Source: an uncultured Methanomethylovorans sp. (lineage in GTDB: Archaea > Halobacteriota > Methanosarcinia > Methanosarcinales > Methanosarcinaceae). Taken from it: 64,000 bases of DNA. The translations under genes were made by a program, and so were the position numbers. Within the stretch, counting starts at the first letter, position 1. Every line of letters starts with the position of its first letter. Shown piece after piece: positions 54,784 through 63,730 of this stretch. Under the pieces are notes generated by a model. The model did not search any database. It was not told the DNA's origin and was given only the letters and a program-made list of their open reading frames with translations. The stretch lies in NCBI RefSeq assembly GCF_963678545.1, contig NZ_OY782870.1, forward strand, positions 2,666,001 through 2,730,000, in the 5' to 3' direction.

Positions 54784-56799
54784 TCAGGTGAACAGTTTTC
54801 CCCCATGGAAAACTGCAAATGCCAACAACCAGGCAACTGCCAACCCATATGCCACCGAGAAGGCAGTCCATTTCCAGGATCCGGTCTCTTTTTTTATAAT
54901 TCCTACTGTTGCTATGCAGGGCATATAAAGGAGACTAAAAACCATCAGGCTTAGTGCTGTCAGCTGAGATAAATGCGGATCAGCAAGCAGGCTATCAGTT
55001 AAAGCAATCTGGTTATCGCCTACACCATATAGAACTCCCATAGATGCCACAACTATTTCCTTCGCCACAAATCCAAATAGTAGGGATACCGAGAGTTTCC
55101 AGTCAAATCCTAGCGGCCCCATTAAAGGCTGTATAGCATGCCCAAGCATTCCTATGAAAGTCTGTTCGCTACCATATTCAGCCCCCCATGGCAAAGCTGC
55201 CAGAAGCCATATCACTATTGAACCACCCAGGATAATAGTTCCTGCTTTTCTAATATACATAGAACCGTTGTCCCACATATGACGTATACTGGTGTTAAGA
55301 TTTGGAATCCGATAGGGAGGGAGTTCCAGAATAAAAGGAGCTGGATGGCCTTTAAGAGCGGTAGTACGCAGTAACTTTGCAGAGCCTACTGCTACAAGAA
55401 TGCCAAGCAGGTAAATACAAAAGATAACAGTTCCTGCATTCTTACTAAAGAACGTGCCCGCAAACAGTATGTATATAGGCAATCTTGCCCCACAGGAAAT
55501 GAAAGGAACCACCATTATAGTGGCCATGCGATCCATCCTATCCTCTATGCTGCGAGTAGCCATAATAGCAGGGACGTTACACCCAAAGCCAAGCAACATC
55601 GGAATAAATGATTTTCCCTGCAATCCAATCTTATACATCACTCTGTCTACAATAAAAGCGGCTCTGGCCAAATAACCGCTATCCTCAAGCATAGAAAGCA
55701 GAAAGAAAATTATAAAAATGTTGGGAATGAATGAGAACACTGAGCCCACACCCCCAACAATGCCTTCGCCTACCAGTGATGCAAGCCACTCCGGACGTAT
55801 GTAAGCAACGGAAATATCACCCAACCACACAAAAATCCTTTCAATTACTATCGTAAATGGAGTTGCAAAGCTGAAAGTAAGTTCAAAGGCACCCCACATA
55901 AGAGCAAGGAATATAGGAATTCCCAGATACTTGTTGGTCATGACCCTATCGATCATATCTGAAGTTGTCATGCGCGTCATGCAACGTTCGCACATTTGAG
56001 GAAACGTGGCACTAATAACCTCATACCTTTTGTCTGCCATCATAGCTTCATATTCTTCTATGTCCAGACTTGCGAGGATAGTTTTGATCTGAATAGCTAC
56101 TGGACTCCCAGCGATCTTGCGCAGAATGTTCTCATCACCATCCAGTAATCTTACTGCCAACCACCGCAGAGGATACCTCGAAACAAGGTCTTTGTCCTGA
56201 GAAAGTACCTTTTCAATCTCTATGATTCGTGATTCAATCTCGTCACCATAACCAATCTCTCGGCGGTGATGCTTCTCCATTTGCTTTTCTGCGATCACAG
56301 TATCGAGAAGTTCAGATATACCTATATTCTTGCTTGCAATGGTGAGGACAACAGGCATGGATAGGATCTTTTCCATTTTCTTGACATGCAACTTGTCTCC
56401 CCTCTCTTCTGCCAGGTCATACATGTTAAGAGCAAGGATCATTTTTGAACCAAGTTCCATGAGCTGTGTGGTCAGATACAAGTTCCGTTCCATGTTTGTA
56501 GCGTCCACTATCTGCACCACTACATCTGGCCTTTCGTCTACAATGAAATCTCTTGCCACGACCTCATCTAAAGAATAAGCTGTAAGACTATAAGTGCCAG
56601 GAAGATCGACGACTTCTATCTCGTATCCCTTGTAATGCTTAAAACCACTTTTCTTTTCAACTGTAACCCCTGGCCAGTTTCCTACATGTTGCCTGGAACC
56701 GGTAATCACATTAAAAAGCGTGGTCTTACCCACATTAGGATTGCCTGTGAGAGCTACTCTTATTTTTTCTATTTTCATCTCCCCTGCGCACATTGACAA
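54784..56799 (-). CDS. feoB: Ferrous iron transport GTPase FeoB
   Basis: The 671-residue protein has the G-protein domain at the N-terminus with ALTGNPNVGKTTLFN (P loop near 19-27), VTVEKKSG, DLPGTYSL and NMYDLAEE. Two Gate-type membrane domains follow, with LLGFGCNVPAIMATRS. It imports Fe(II). Length is normal for archaeal FeoB. The start could be ATG 56799 or ATG 56778. It lies about 50 bases downstream of feoA. Confidence 0.94.
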   Translation of the reverse strand: MSMCAGEMKIEKIRVALTGNPNVGKTTLFNVITGSRQHVGNWPGVTVEKKSGFKHYKGYEIEVVDLPGTYSLTAYSLDEVVARDFIVDERPDVVVQIVDATNMERNLYLTTQLMELGSKMILALNMYDLAEERGDKLHVKKMEKILSMPVVLTIASKNIGISELLDTVIAEKQMEKHHRREIGYGDEIESRIIEIEKVLSQDKDLVSRYPLRWLAVRLLDGDENILRKIAGSPVAIQIKTILASLDIEEYEAMMADKRYEVISATFPQMCERCMTRMTTSDMIDRVMTNKYLGIPIFLALMWGAFELTFSFATPFTIVIERIFVWLGDISVAYIRPEWLASLVGEGIVGGVGSVFSFIPNIFIIFFLLSMLEDSGYLARAAFIVDRVMYKIGLQGKSFIPMLLGFGCNVPAIMATRSIEDRMDRMATIMVVPFISCGARLPIYILFAGTFFSKNAGTVIFCIYLLGILVAVGSAKLLRTTALKGHPAPFILELPPYRIPNLNTSIRHMWDNGSMYIRKAGTIILGGSIVIWLLAALPWGAEYGSEQTFIGMLGHAIQPLMGPLGFDWKLSVSLLFGFVAKEIVVASMGVLYGVGDNQIALTDSLLADPHLSQLTALSLMVFSLLYMPCIATVGIIKKETGSWKWTAFSVAYGLAVAWLLAFAVFHGGKLFT

Positions 56800-56852
56800 A
56801 CAAAAACATATGAAGTAATATTAATTAATCTAATTTGGTAGAAGATCTGCAA

Positions 56853-57089
56853 TTATGCAACTGTGTTTACCACAATGTTCACAGCTTCTTGTTTTCTTAT
56901 GGATAGACTATAACCTTTTATTCGAAATTCAATGGGATCACCCAAAGGAGCAGTTCGTATTACCTCAATCTCTGAACCTGGAACCAAACCCATGTCCATA
57001 AGCTTTCTTCTTACAGTGCCTTTAGCAAGTACTTTGACAATTCTTGCCTTTTCCCCCGGCTGAAGATTATTGAGCGTGTTTTCCACCAT
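56853..57089 (-). CDS. feoA: FeoA-domain protein
   Basis: The 78-residue SH3-like protein has PGEKARIVKVLAKGTVRRKL, MDMGLVPGSEIEVIRTAPLG and DPIEFRIKGYSLSIRK. These are the full FeoA signature. It assists FeoB. It is the first gene of the feo unit, and a perfect palindrome lies 28 bases upstream of its start codon. Confidence 0.93.
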   Translation of the reverse strand: MVENTLNNLQPGEKARIVKVLAKGTVRRKLMDMGLVPGSEIEVIRTAPLGDPIEFRIKGYSLSIRKQEAVNIVVNTVA

Positions 57090-57116
57090 GTATTTCCCTT
57101 TTATTAGCTAGCTGCT

Positions 57117-57135
57117 ATGTTTAAGAATTAAACAT
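57117..57135 (-). promoter_or_regulatory. Probable metal-repressor operator before feoA
   Basis: ATGTTTAA-GAA-TTAAACAT is a perfect 19-bp inverted repeat with eight-base arms. On the minus strand the TATA-like TTGCTATATATC lies at about 57142-57153, so the palindrome covers the expected transcription start. A DtxR-type regulator gene lies next to it. Position, length and symmetry fit a DtxR/IdeR-type box, though the base sequence differs from the bacterial consensus. Confidence 0.65.
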
Positions 57136-57254
57136 GATTTTAGATATATAGCAATTTCGGATTAGCTAATTAAGTTAAGTATACAAAAGAGCATTAAGAA
57201 TAAATCTGCTTCACGCATTGAACGAATACTGATCATTTCAATTTTAAGACCTAG

Positions 57255-57740
57255 CTAATCGTGCTTCTTTCCATGTACCGGGCATTCACATTGCAAATAG
57301 ATAGACGGAGTGATGATTTCACCCGTATCATAAAAGTACTTAAAATGGTCGAGGCACAGAGATAATTCTTCACTAGAATTCATGTACTCAACAAACTTTG
57401 TGAATCTATCAAAGGTTTGTGGAGTAAGTATGTGTTCGATCCTGCATGCATCATGATTGGCAATTTCCTCTTCAAGACCGATTATCAGCAAAAAATCGCG
57501 AATTGTGCTATGCTTCTCCATAGTTTTTTTCGCTATTTTCTCTCCTTCGGCAGTAAGAGTTACTCCACCATACTTTTCATAATTGATGTAGCCCATTTTA
57601 GTAAGTTTCTTGAACATACCGGTCACACTAGGAGAACTGAGATCTAACTCCCGGGATACATCTTTGACTTGAGCATATCCTTTTTTTTCGATGATTTTCT
57701 CGATAGCTTTCAAGTAATCTTCAGTTCTTTCAGTGGTCAT
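57255..57740 (-). CDS. DtxR/MntR-family metal-dependent repressor
   Basis: The 161-residue protein has an N-terminal winged helix (TEDYLKAIEKIIEKKGYAQV, ELDLSSPSVTGMFKKL, YEKYGGVTLTAEG). A dimer and metal domain follows with HSTIRDFL and DACRIEHILTPQ. It ends with CECPVHGKKHD, a Cys/His tail. It likely senses Fe(II) or Mn(II) and represses the feo genes. It is transcribed from its own promoter on the minus strand; TATATAAGTAAA occurs near 57813-57824. Confidence 0.88.
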   Translation of the reverse strand: MTTERTEDYLKAIEKIIEKKGYAQVKDVSRELDLSSPSVTGMFKKLTKMGYINYEKYGGVTLTAEGEKIAKKTMEKHSTIRDFLLIIGLEEEIANHDACRIEHILTPQTFDRFTKFVEYMNSSEELSLCLDHFKYFYDTGEIITPSIYLQCECPVHGKKHD

Positions 57741-57846
57741 GGGACATTACCTTGCCTGGATAAGCTAATAACATTTGGAATGAGAGTTACATTAGTATTT
57801 AAGTATAGCGATTTACTTATATACTCCCTAAAAAAGATAGGATATC

Positions 57847-59010
57847 TTACCCATTAAGGTACTTTTCAAGCCTATCCATACCCTTAGTGATATTCTCGAT
57901 ACTGTTAGCATACGAAAAACGCAGATAACCTTCAGCCCCATTACCAAAATCAATGCCGGGAGTCACAGCAACTCCTGCTTCCTCCAAGATCTTCCAGCTA
58001 AGTTCCAGTGAGCTGAACCCATATTGTCTGGCATCTGCAAGTATATAGTACGCACCCATAGGTGGCGCTTTTACATGCATCCCTATATCCTTTATTCTAT
58101 CTAGCATGTAACGCCTACGTTTGTCATACGTCCTGACCATATCATGCACATGATCTTGAGGACCAGTAAGCGCAGCAACACCAGCATGTTGCACAAAGGC
58201 ATTGGTAGATATAAAGAAGTTCTGCTGGACCTTCTGCAATGTGCGCACATACTGTTGTGGTACGATCAAATACCCCAATCTCCAACCAGTCATAGCGTAC
58301 AATTTAGAAAAACCATTGAGTACAAAAGCATTATCAGTATATTCAAGGATGGTATGATCTTCACCCTCATAAACTAACCCTTGATATATCTCATCAGATA
58401 TGATAGGCACCTCTCCTGCAATCTCTGCCATTTCCATAAGTTGCTTTGCAGTCATTACCTGCCCCGTGGGATTACAAGGTGAATTGATAAGTATTGCTTT
58501 TGTTTTGGAATTGATGGCCTTGTAAAGTTCCTGTGGTTCCAGTATGAATCCGTTCTCTTCTTTTGTATGGATGAAATGGGGTTTAGCTTGCATAGCACGC
58601 ACAAAGTTAGGATAGCATGCATAATGGGGATTTGACATGATGACCTCATCCCCTTGCTCCAGCAAGGCTATGAAGAGCAATAAAAGACCAGGACTGGTTC
58701 CGGAGGTCACGATGATCTGCCCAGGTTCAATATCCAATCCGAATTTTCGGTTACAATTGTCGGCGATAGCCTCGCGCAGTTGTGGTATTCCTTGACTGTG
58801 AGTATATTTAGTCTCGCCCGCAAAAATTGCAGCAGAAGCAGCCTCACATATATGTGGTGCTGTAGGAAAATCAGGCTCACCTATTTCCAGATGTATAATT
58901 TGCTTCCCGGCCCTCTCCAGTTCCTGTGCTCTTTCCAGTATTTCCATTACATGAAAAGGAGGCATATCTATCACATTGCAGGACAACATGCCCTTAGCAT
59001 AAGACTTCAT
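57847..59010 (-). CDS. Class I/II pyridoxal-phosphate aminotransferase
   Basis: The 387-residue protein of fold type I has HLEIGEPDFPTAP near 40 and TSGTSPGLLLLF. It also has INSPCNPTGQV, the PLP lysine in NGFSKLYAMTGWRLGY near 235, and a C-terminal LRFSYANSIENI. It is likely an aspartate or broad-range aminotransferase; substrate cannot be fixed by eye. No ribosome binding site is obvious before ATG 59010. Confidence 0.88.
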   Translation of the reverse strand: MKSYAKGMLSCNVIDMPPFHVMEILERAQELERAGKQIIHLEIGEPDFPTAPHICEAASAAIFAGETKYTHSQGIPQLREAIADNCNRKFGLDIEPGQIIVTSGTSPGLLLLFIALLEQGDEVIMSNPHYACYPNFVRAMQAKPHFIHTKEENGFILEPQELYKAINSKTKAILINSPCNPTGQVMTAKQLMEMAEIAGEVPIISDEIYQGLVYEGEDHTILEYTDNAFVLNGFSKLYAMTGWRLGYLIVPQQYVRTLQKVQQNFFISTNAFVQHAGVAALTGPQDHVHDMVRTYDKRRRYMLDRIKDIGMHVKAPPMGAYYILADARQYGFSSLELSWKILEEAGVAVTPGIDFGNGAEGYLRFSYANSIENITKGMDRLEKYLNG

Positions 59011-59081
59011 ACACTTAAAATGTATGGATTAAGATGTGTCATAATAATTGAGAGTTCGAGTTAAAAAAGAAAGATCAGGGA

Positions 59082-60014
59082 TTATTTTCTCTCCCTGGCA
59101 TAAGCAACAATTGCTTCTTTTATTCCCCACTTAAAGGCAACTACAACTGCTATACCCCATGCGAGAGGACCTATAAGCAAGTAGAATATACCTGTATCTA
59201 TGAGCATGGCATCAAGAGCTAGTAGCATAACCACCAGCGAAAGAATTCCTCTGAAAGCCGGAACCCATATATCAGCATTCTCTACTTTCATGCCTTTCAT
59301 AACATTCCCTATGTAGTCAGCGAAGAAGTCAATTGCAAGCAAACCAATTATCAGTATCAGCACACCTGCAAACAGGTTTGGCAGATAGTTTATCATGCTT
59401 TCGATGAGCTGTGCAATCATTGTCAGGTTAAGTATATTCAATGCCGCCACTATGAAGACGAGGTACCCGAATACCCTGAAAATACCTGACATTATACCTG
59501 ATATCTTCATTCCACTTGCTTTGATCGTTGTCCCTAGAGGAGTGTTTTCAAGCTTGCCATCTATTCCCGTAGCCATGAGTATATTACGTATGAGATCTGC
59601 CAGGAAATCCACCACAAGTAGACCTATCAATAATGTTACAAAAGCAGACAAGATTACAGGAATATACAGAATGATCGAGGCAATGAAGTCTGCAACCACC
59701 TGGATCTTCAATAGATCAATGATGATTATCGCAAATATCAGGTAGATGAACCATCTGATCACCACATCGAAGAATCCAACTATGCTCCCCCCTGTTTTTT
59801 TAATCATATTTCCAATTATTGTCTTGTCCAGGAGGTCGTCAAGACCAATTCTGTCTAAGACTTTTGCTCCGATCTTACCCAACGTTTTTCCTACAATCAG
59901 TCCCACTATTAAGAGAAGAATTACAGCTAATAATGTTGGGATGAATGCTATAATCTGATCTACCATTGTGTACACACTATCCAGTATCGGTGATGCCACA
60001 TTACCACTTCCCAT
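59082..60014 (-). CDS. TM-helix-repeat membrane protein, mechanosensitive-channel-like
   Basis: The 310-residue protein has about seven to eight helices arranged in repeats, each with a VDFLADLIRNIL or IDFFADYIGNVM type end. The first repeat has LIVGLIVGKTLGKIGAKVLD, which resembles the conserved TM helix found before MscS domains. There is no MscS beta domain, so channel activity is not certain. It reads toward the aminotransferase gene. Confidence 0.72.
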   Translation of the reverse strand: MGSGNVASPILDSVYTMVDQIIAFIPTLLAVILLLIVGLIVGKTLGKIGAKVLDRIGLDDLLDKTIIGNMIKKTGGSIVGFFDVVIRWFIYLIFAIIIIDLLKIQVVADFIASIILYIPVILSAFVTLLIGLLVVDFLADLIRNILMATGIDGKLENTPLGTTIKASGMKISGIMSGIFRVFGYLVFIVAALNILNLTMIAQLIESMINYLPNLFAGVLILIIGLLAIDFFADYIGNVMKGMKVENADIWVPAFRGILSLVVMLLALDAMLIDTGIFYLLIGPLAWGIAVVVAFKWGIKEAIVAYARERK

Positions 60015-60260
60015 ATTTTAGATATTGCTTGGATAAAAGAGATGCTCTATACAAATCTCTTAATAAACCCCAATAACAATGTCTTGTAGTCTAATATTTA
60101 AACGTATGCGTTTGATATGGGGAAGTTTAGACTGTTGGTTTTAACGACTCATGTATTAATTTTTACATGAGAGCATCGAGTCTCCGTCTAAAATTTGCTT
60201 CAGGCGCATGATACATGTATCAGCATTACCAAAAATAAGCAATCATAAGGAGAATTTTAT

Positions 60261-61148
60261 GTGCTAATGAGTTCAAGTGACAGAACAGAAGGTCTAAGAT
60301 CGCTTCCTGTCATAAAAGGATACTATCTTGTACTGGGTGGTGGGAAAATAGGTGCAAGCTTCACGGAGCATGCGCGTAAGCATAGCCTTCCCCTTGTGCT
60401 TGTGATGGATAAGTACAGGAATGCTCCAGCTTCTTGGAACAGAGTTCATAATAGATGTAAGTACCCTTCGTAAGCTTCTGGAAAGCAAATTAATAGCCCA
60501 CTTAATAAAGAAAGCTCGGAGATCTACTTTTATTGTGCCGGACTTGATGCAGTTCCTTTCATCCTATCCTTTAGAATGCCCGAATATGTAGTACCTGCCA
60601 TACCATGCCATGTGGCTGCATATCTTGTAAAGGAGTATCTCAATTACCCTGATCAAAAAGAACAAATTATCAAAAAGATATCTATTCCACCTGAAGATAA
60701 GGACCTGATACAGTTCTTTAATCAATTCACATCCCATTTTCCAGAAAATATTATAGCTAGCCTCTATCCGGTACAGGGAATAGCGATGCTATCATACGCC
60801 AGAAGGGGAGAAATATGCCCAGATGGCTGTGCAGGCCCAGAGAATTTTTGTCCGAATTTCAGAAGAGAGAAAACAAAGACAAGAACAAATTATGTAAGGG
60901 ACCTTAGCCCTTATATAAAAGGCTGGGTTTTCGAAAGCTACCAGATGAAACCGGGTATAGGTGCAATGAGAGGTACAGACATCAAACAGAATCTATTTGA
61001 AATCTCCGAATACGTACATTCTCTTTATACATCTAATGGGAAGGTTGGTGATACGACTGCGACAAAAGAGAGCTTTTTTATCGCGACCACCTGCAACTGC
61101 CATGGTGTGGTAAACTTGTTCCAGATCTGCTCAATTAACAGAAGTTAA
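60261..61148 (+). pseudogene. Rossmann-type conserved protein split by two compensating frameshifts
   Basis: From GTG 60261 (AAGGAG eight bases ahead) the frame gives IKGYYLVLGGGKIGASFTEH, a nucleotide-binding Rossmann start, and MDKYRNAPAS. The protein then continues in the +1 frame from about 60433 (LGTEFIIDVSTLRKLLESK to FLSSYPLECP). It returns to the first frame near 60575 (PEYVVPAIPCHVAAYLVKEY). The C-terminal part has a cysteine set CPDGCAGPENFCPNF and ends FFIATTCNCHGVVNLFQI. Without repair the first frame stops at 60471. The gene is either recently broken or contains two sequence errors. The family was not recognised. Confidence 0.7.
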
Positions 61149-61208
61149 TGCAAATAGATATCATTATTAAATTATAATTCATAATAGGAAGATTTAGTAA
61201 GGTAAAAT

Positions 61209-61802
61209 ATGCACGATTTATACGAATTATATGTATTGCTTAATGACGCAGGCTATTATGTAAAGATAACGCGTTGGGAATATAGTCCTTCTGATATTGA
61301 ATGCCGGAGAAATGATTCATCTGAGCCAAATATTATAGCAATTGAGAATGATTTGTCGCCTGAACAACTTAAGGAACATAGTATTGATGCTTTCCTGAAA
61401 GCAGTGAAAGATAACACAATGATAATAGCTTTCAATGTGCCACCCCTAGGATTTCCTGATGACTCTGAACCCTTGATTAGAAAAACAGAGTTAATAATCC
61501 CACATTCGTTGGAAGAACTTGAAGAAATGGAGAGAGCAGGCTACAAAATAACTGATATTTCCAATAATCTGGAACGAATGGAAACTCCTATTGTCTCAGG
61601 AAATGATGCAACATGGAAATTACCTTTACATATAAATGGAAAACAGGTTACATATAAACTGGAAAGTTTTCGCAGTTCCAGGATGCAGAACATTCACACA
61701 CTATTGGAGTTGGGTCAGCCCCTTTCCGAATTCATTGCAGAAAAAACATTGGTATTCGATACATTGGATGCCCTTGCTGGCGATATAGAAGAAAAACAAT
61801 GA
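61209..61802 (+). CDS. Unknown soluble protein
   Basis: The 197-residue protein is acidic and has no membrane segment, no cysteine motif and no fold I can name. Notable strings are LNDAGYYVKITRWEYSPSD and IIAFNVPPLGFPDDSEP. It begins 60 bases after the frameshifted gene, with a weak GTAAGG site ahead, and ends convergently with the small corrinoid-cap gene. Function cannot be inferred. Confidence 0.5.
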   Translation: MHDLYELYVLLNDAGYYVKITRWEYSPSDIECRRNDSSEPNIIAIENDLSPEQLKEHSIDAFLKAVKDNTMIIAFNVPPLGFPDDSEPLIRKTELIIPHSLEELEEMERAGYKITDISNNLERMETPIVSGNDATWKLPLHINGKQVTYKLESFRSSRMQNIHTLLELGQPLSEFIAEKTLVFDTLDALAGDIEEKQ

Positions 61803-61825
61803 AAATAAACATCTGTGCCGGGATT

Positions 61826-62149
61826 TCAGATTCCCAGCACAAGATCTCCAAATGCACATGCGTTATCTGGAGATGCCATAATGTGTGGCCTTAGGACATC
61901 AATACCTATATTCATGGTTAAAGATGCTGCAAATATTTCCTGGAGATCTATGTCCCCATGTTCAAAAAGGTCACCCAGGACTTTCATTCCTTCAATGAAA
62001 CCAAGCTCAATGATTTCCAAGGGGCTTATTCCTGCATCCAGTGCCTCATAAGATACCTGCTCAGCGGTGCTGTCGTCATGTTCTATGACGGCCCTCTTTG
62101 CTTTTGCAAGGAGGTTCATGGCTTCTGTTTCAAATTGCATGATTATCAT
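61826..62149 (-). CDS. Stand-alone corrinoid-protein cap domain (MtbC/MttC-like N-terminus)
   Basis: The 107-residue protein consists of the four-helix B12-binding cap only. It shows LLAKAKRAVIEHDDSTAEQV, EALDAGISPLEIIELGFIEG, MKVLGDLFEHGDIDLQEIF and NIGIDVLRPH. In complete corrinoid proteins a DxHxxG-bearing Rossmann domain follows; here the frame stops after AFGDLVLGI, where that domain should begin, and nothing related follows. It may be a truncated remnant or a small partner protein. Confidence 0.72.
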   Translation of the reverse strand: MIIMQFETEAMNLLAKAKRAVIEHDDSTAEQVSYEALDAGISPLEIIELGFIEGMKVLGDLFEHGDIDLQEIFAASLTMNIGIDVLRPHIMASPDNACAFGDLVLGI

Positions 62150-62471
62150 CAGGCTTTTCTGTCATCTATTCTTCGATTATTAGAAGTATCAAACTGTTCT
62201 AACAGCAAAATAGTTCAAGTCAATAAATAGATTATCAACAGTGAATATATATTTGGATGTAAAGTATAGTGAGTATATAGGAACTCAATTGGTATGATCC
62301 ATGTTTCTATTTTGCTTTAGAGATTGATTGGATTTAATTATATAGTGATATTATATAAAATTTGCGCGATTTTAATACATGTTGTTCTATTTAAAAAATC
62401 GCAAAAGAAAGAACAGTAACTTGATACTGCTAGAAAAAAATAAACGGTGTGTAGATAATGATCAGAAATTA
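62150..62471. other. AT-rich intergenic stretch
   Basis: The stretch holds no recognisable gene, RNA or repeat. It separates the cap-domain gene from the terminal GT4 gene, both on the minus strand. TATA-like strings such as ATTATATAG (about 62337-62345) and ATATTATATAAAATTTG are present on the plus strand but no gene follows. Confidence 0.4.
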
Positions 62472-63623
62472 TTATTTATGAATATCCTCAATGAGGCCAG
62501 AATGTTGTATTAAATATTCCCATGTGAAATGCTCTCGTATTTCAAAGTTATTCTTCCCCATGGAAGAAAACATTGAAGAATCATTGAATATCCCAGAAAT
62601 CTTATCTGCAAGATCTTTGGGATTTCTGGATTCGTATAGTACACAATTGTAACCGGGAACTAAACAAGATTCTTTTCCGATAACATCAGCAACAATAATT
62701 GGTTTACCGGCAGCAATGTACTCTTTTGTCTTTCTTGAGGAGAAAAAACCAGGGTGACTTGAGTGTGCATCTATTTTGTCGTAGGGTAAAATACAAATGT
62801 CGAACATATGCATTATTGACAATGCTTCTTTTTGGGGCTTTCGACCTGCGAATATTACATTTTTATTGGCACTATACTTGTCTATCAAGCTAGAAGCATT
62901 GAATCCTTCACCAACAATGACGAACAAAACATCAGGAATATATTCAGCTGCCTGACACATATCTTCTACATTCATGAAGGACTCCCAATTACCAACAAAC
63001 CCTACTATTTTTTTATAACCTTTGAAATCGAAGGTTGGAGTTTTAGCAATCGCATCATCTATCTTTTGTATGTCAACTCCATTTGGAATCAAGATGCATT
63101 TATTTTTGTACTCTTGTATTTGCGCCTCAATACCTTCACTAACGACAATGATGCGATTACTGAATATTAAAGTGATTGAATCTATAAATTTCACAAAGAA
63201 ACTTCTCAGATGTTTTCCTCGTTGAGTTAATTCCAGATCATATTTTCCATGGAAATCAGAATACACTTTGACCCCCATAATCTTCAACAGAACCAATAAC
63301 ATGATAGAGTCATACCCTCGCAAAATAGCGAAATTTCTATGATGAGTTATTGCGAACTTGAATGCAAAAAGTGTTAGTTGTAATCTATAGAGCATGCCTT
63401 TCAATAAAATTAACTTACCATCAATATTCACTATAGGCTTTACTTGGACCAGATTATTTGTTTCAACCTCTTTTTTGTCACTAGACTGCATGATTAAATA
63501 AATATCTGGATACTCTTTTTTCAGTTCAGTGAATATATGTAAGGCCCTTGATGACTGTACCACACTATACGAGGGCACATTTGCCAGCAATATAAACCCT
63601 TTCTTAGATGCCATAGGAAACAA
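62472..63623 (-). CDS. GT4-family glycosyltransferase
   Basis: The 383-residue GT-B enzyme has the N-terminal domain with FILLANVPSYSVVQSSRALH and KVYSDFHGKYDLELTQRG. The C-terminal domain carries VGFVGNWESFMNVEDMCQA and the KTKEYIAAGKPIIVAD motif. The conserved IIVVSEGIEAQI and LIPNGVDIQKID connect the two. It is not closely similar to the three GT4 enzymes at 11765-15274. It is followed on its upstream side by the partial membrane protein, so a second glycan cluster may begin here. Confidence 0.83.
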   Translation of the reverse strand: MFPMASKKGFILLANVPSYSVVQSSRALHIFTELKKEYPDIYLIMQSSDKKEVETNNLVQVKPIVNIDGKLILLKGMLYRLQLTLFAFKFAITHHRNFAILRGYDSIMLLVLLKIMGVKVYSDFHGKYDLELTQRGKHLRSFFVKFIDSITLIFSNRIIVVSEGIEAQIQEYKNKCILIPNGVDIQKIDDAIAKTPTFDFKGYKKIVGFVGNWESFMNVEDMCQAAEYIPDVLFVIVGEGFNASSLIDKYSANKNVIFAGRKPQKEALSIMHMFDICILPYDKIDAHSSHPGFFSSRKTKEYIAAGKPIIVADVIGKESCLVPGYNCVLYESRNPKDLADKISGIFNDSSMFSSMGKNNFEIREHFTWEYLIQHSGLIEDIHK

Positions 63624-63730
63624 CTACCATCTTACAGAAAGTCATAGTACTTGATTTAACACAATACATCATACTTTTCAGATATCTGTCCAAGATAGGA
63701 ACTAAGGTGTAGAGTTAAGGCTCCAACATC

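Noticed and set aside
60100..60113. AAACG-TATG-CGTTT inverted repeat as an operator
   Set aside because: Arms are only five bases and it is not placed at a clear promoter; chance occurrence in AT-rich DNA is likely.
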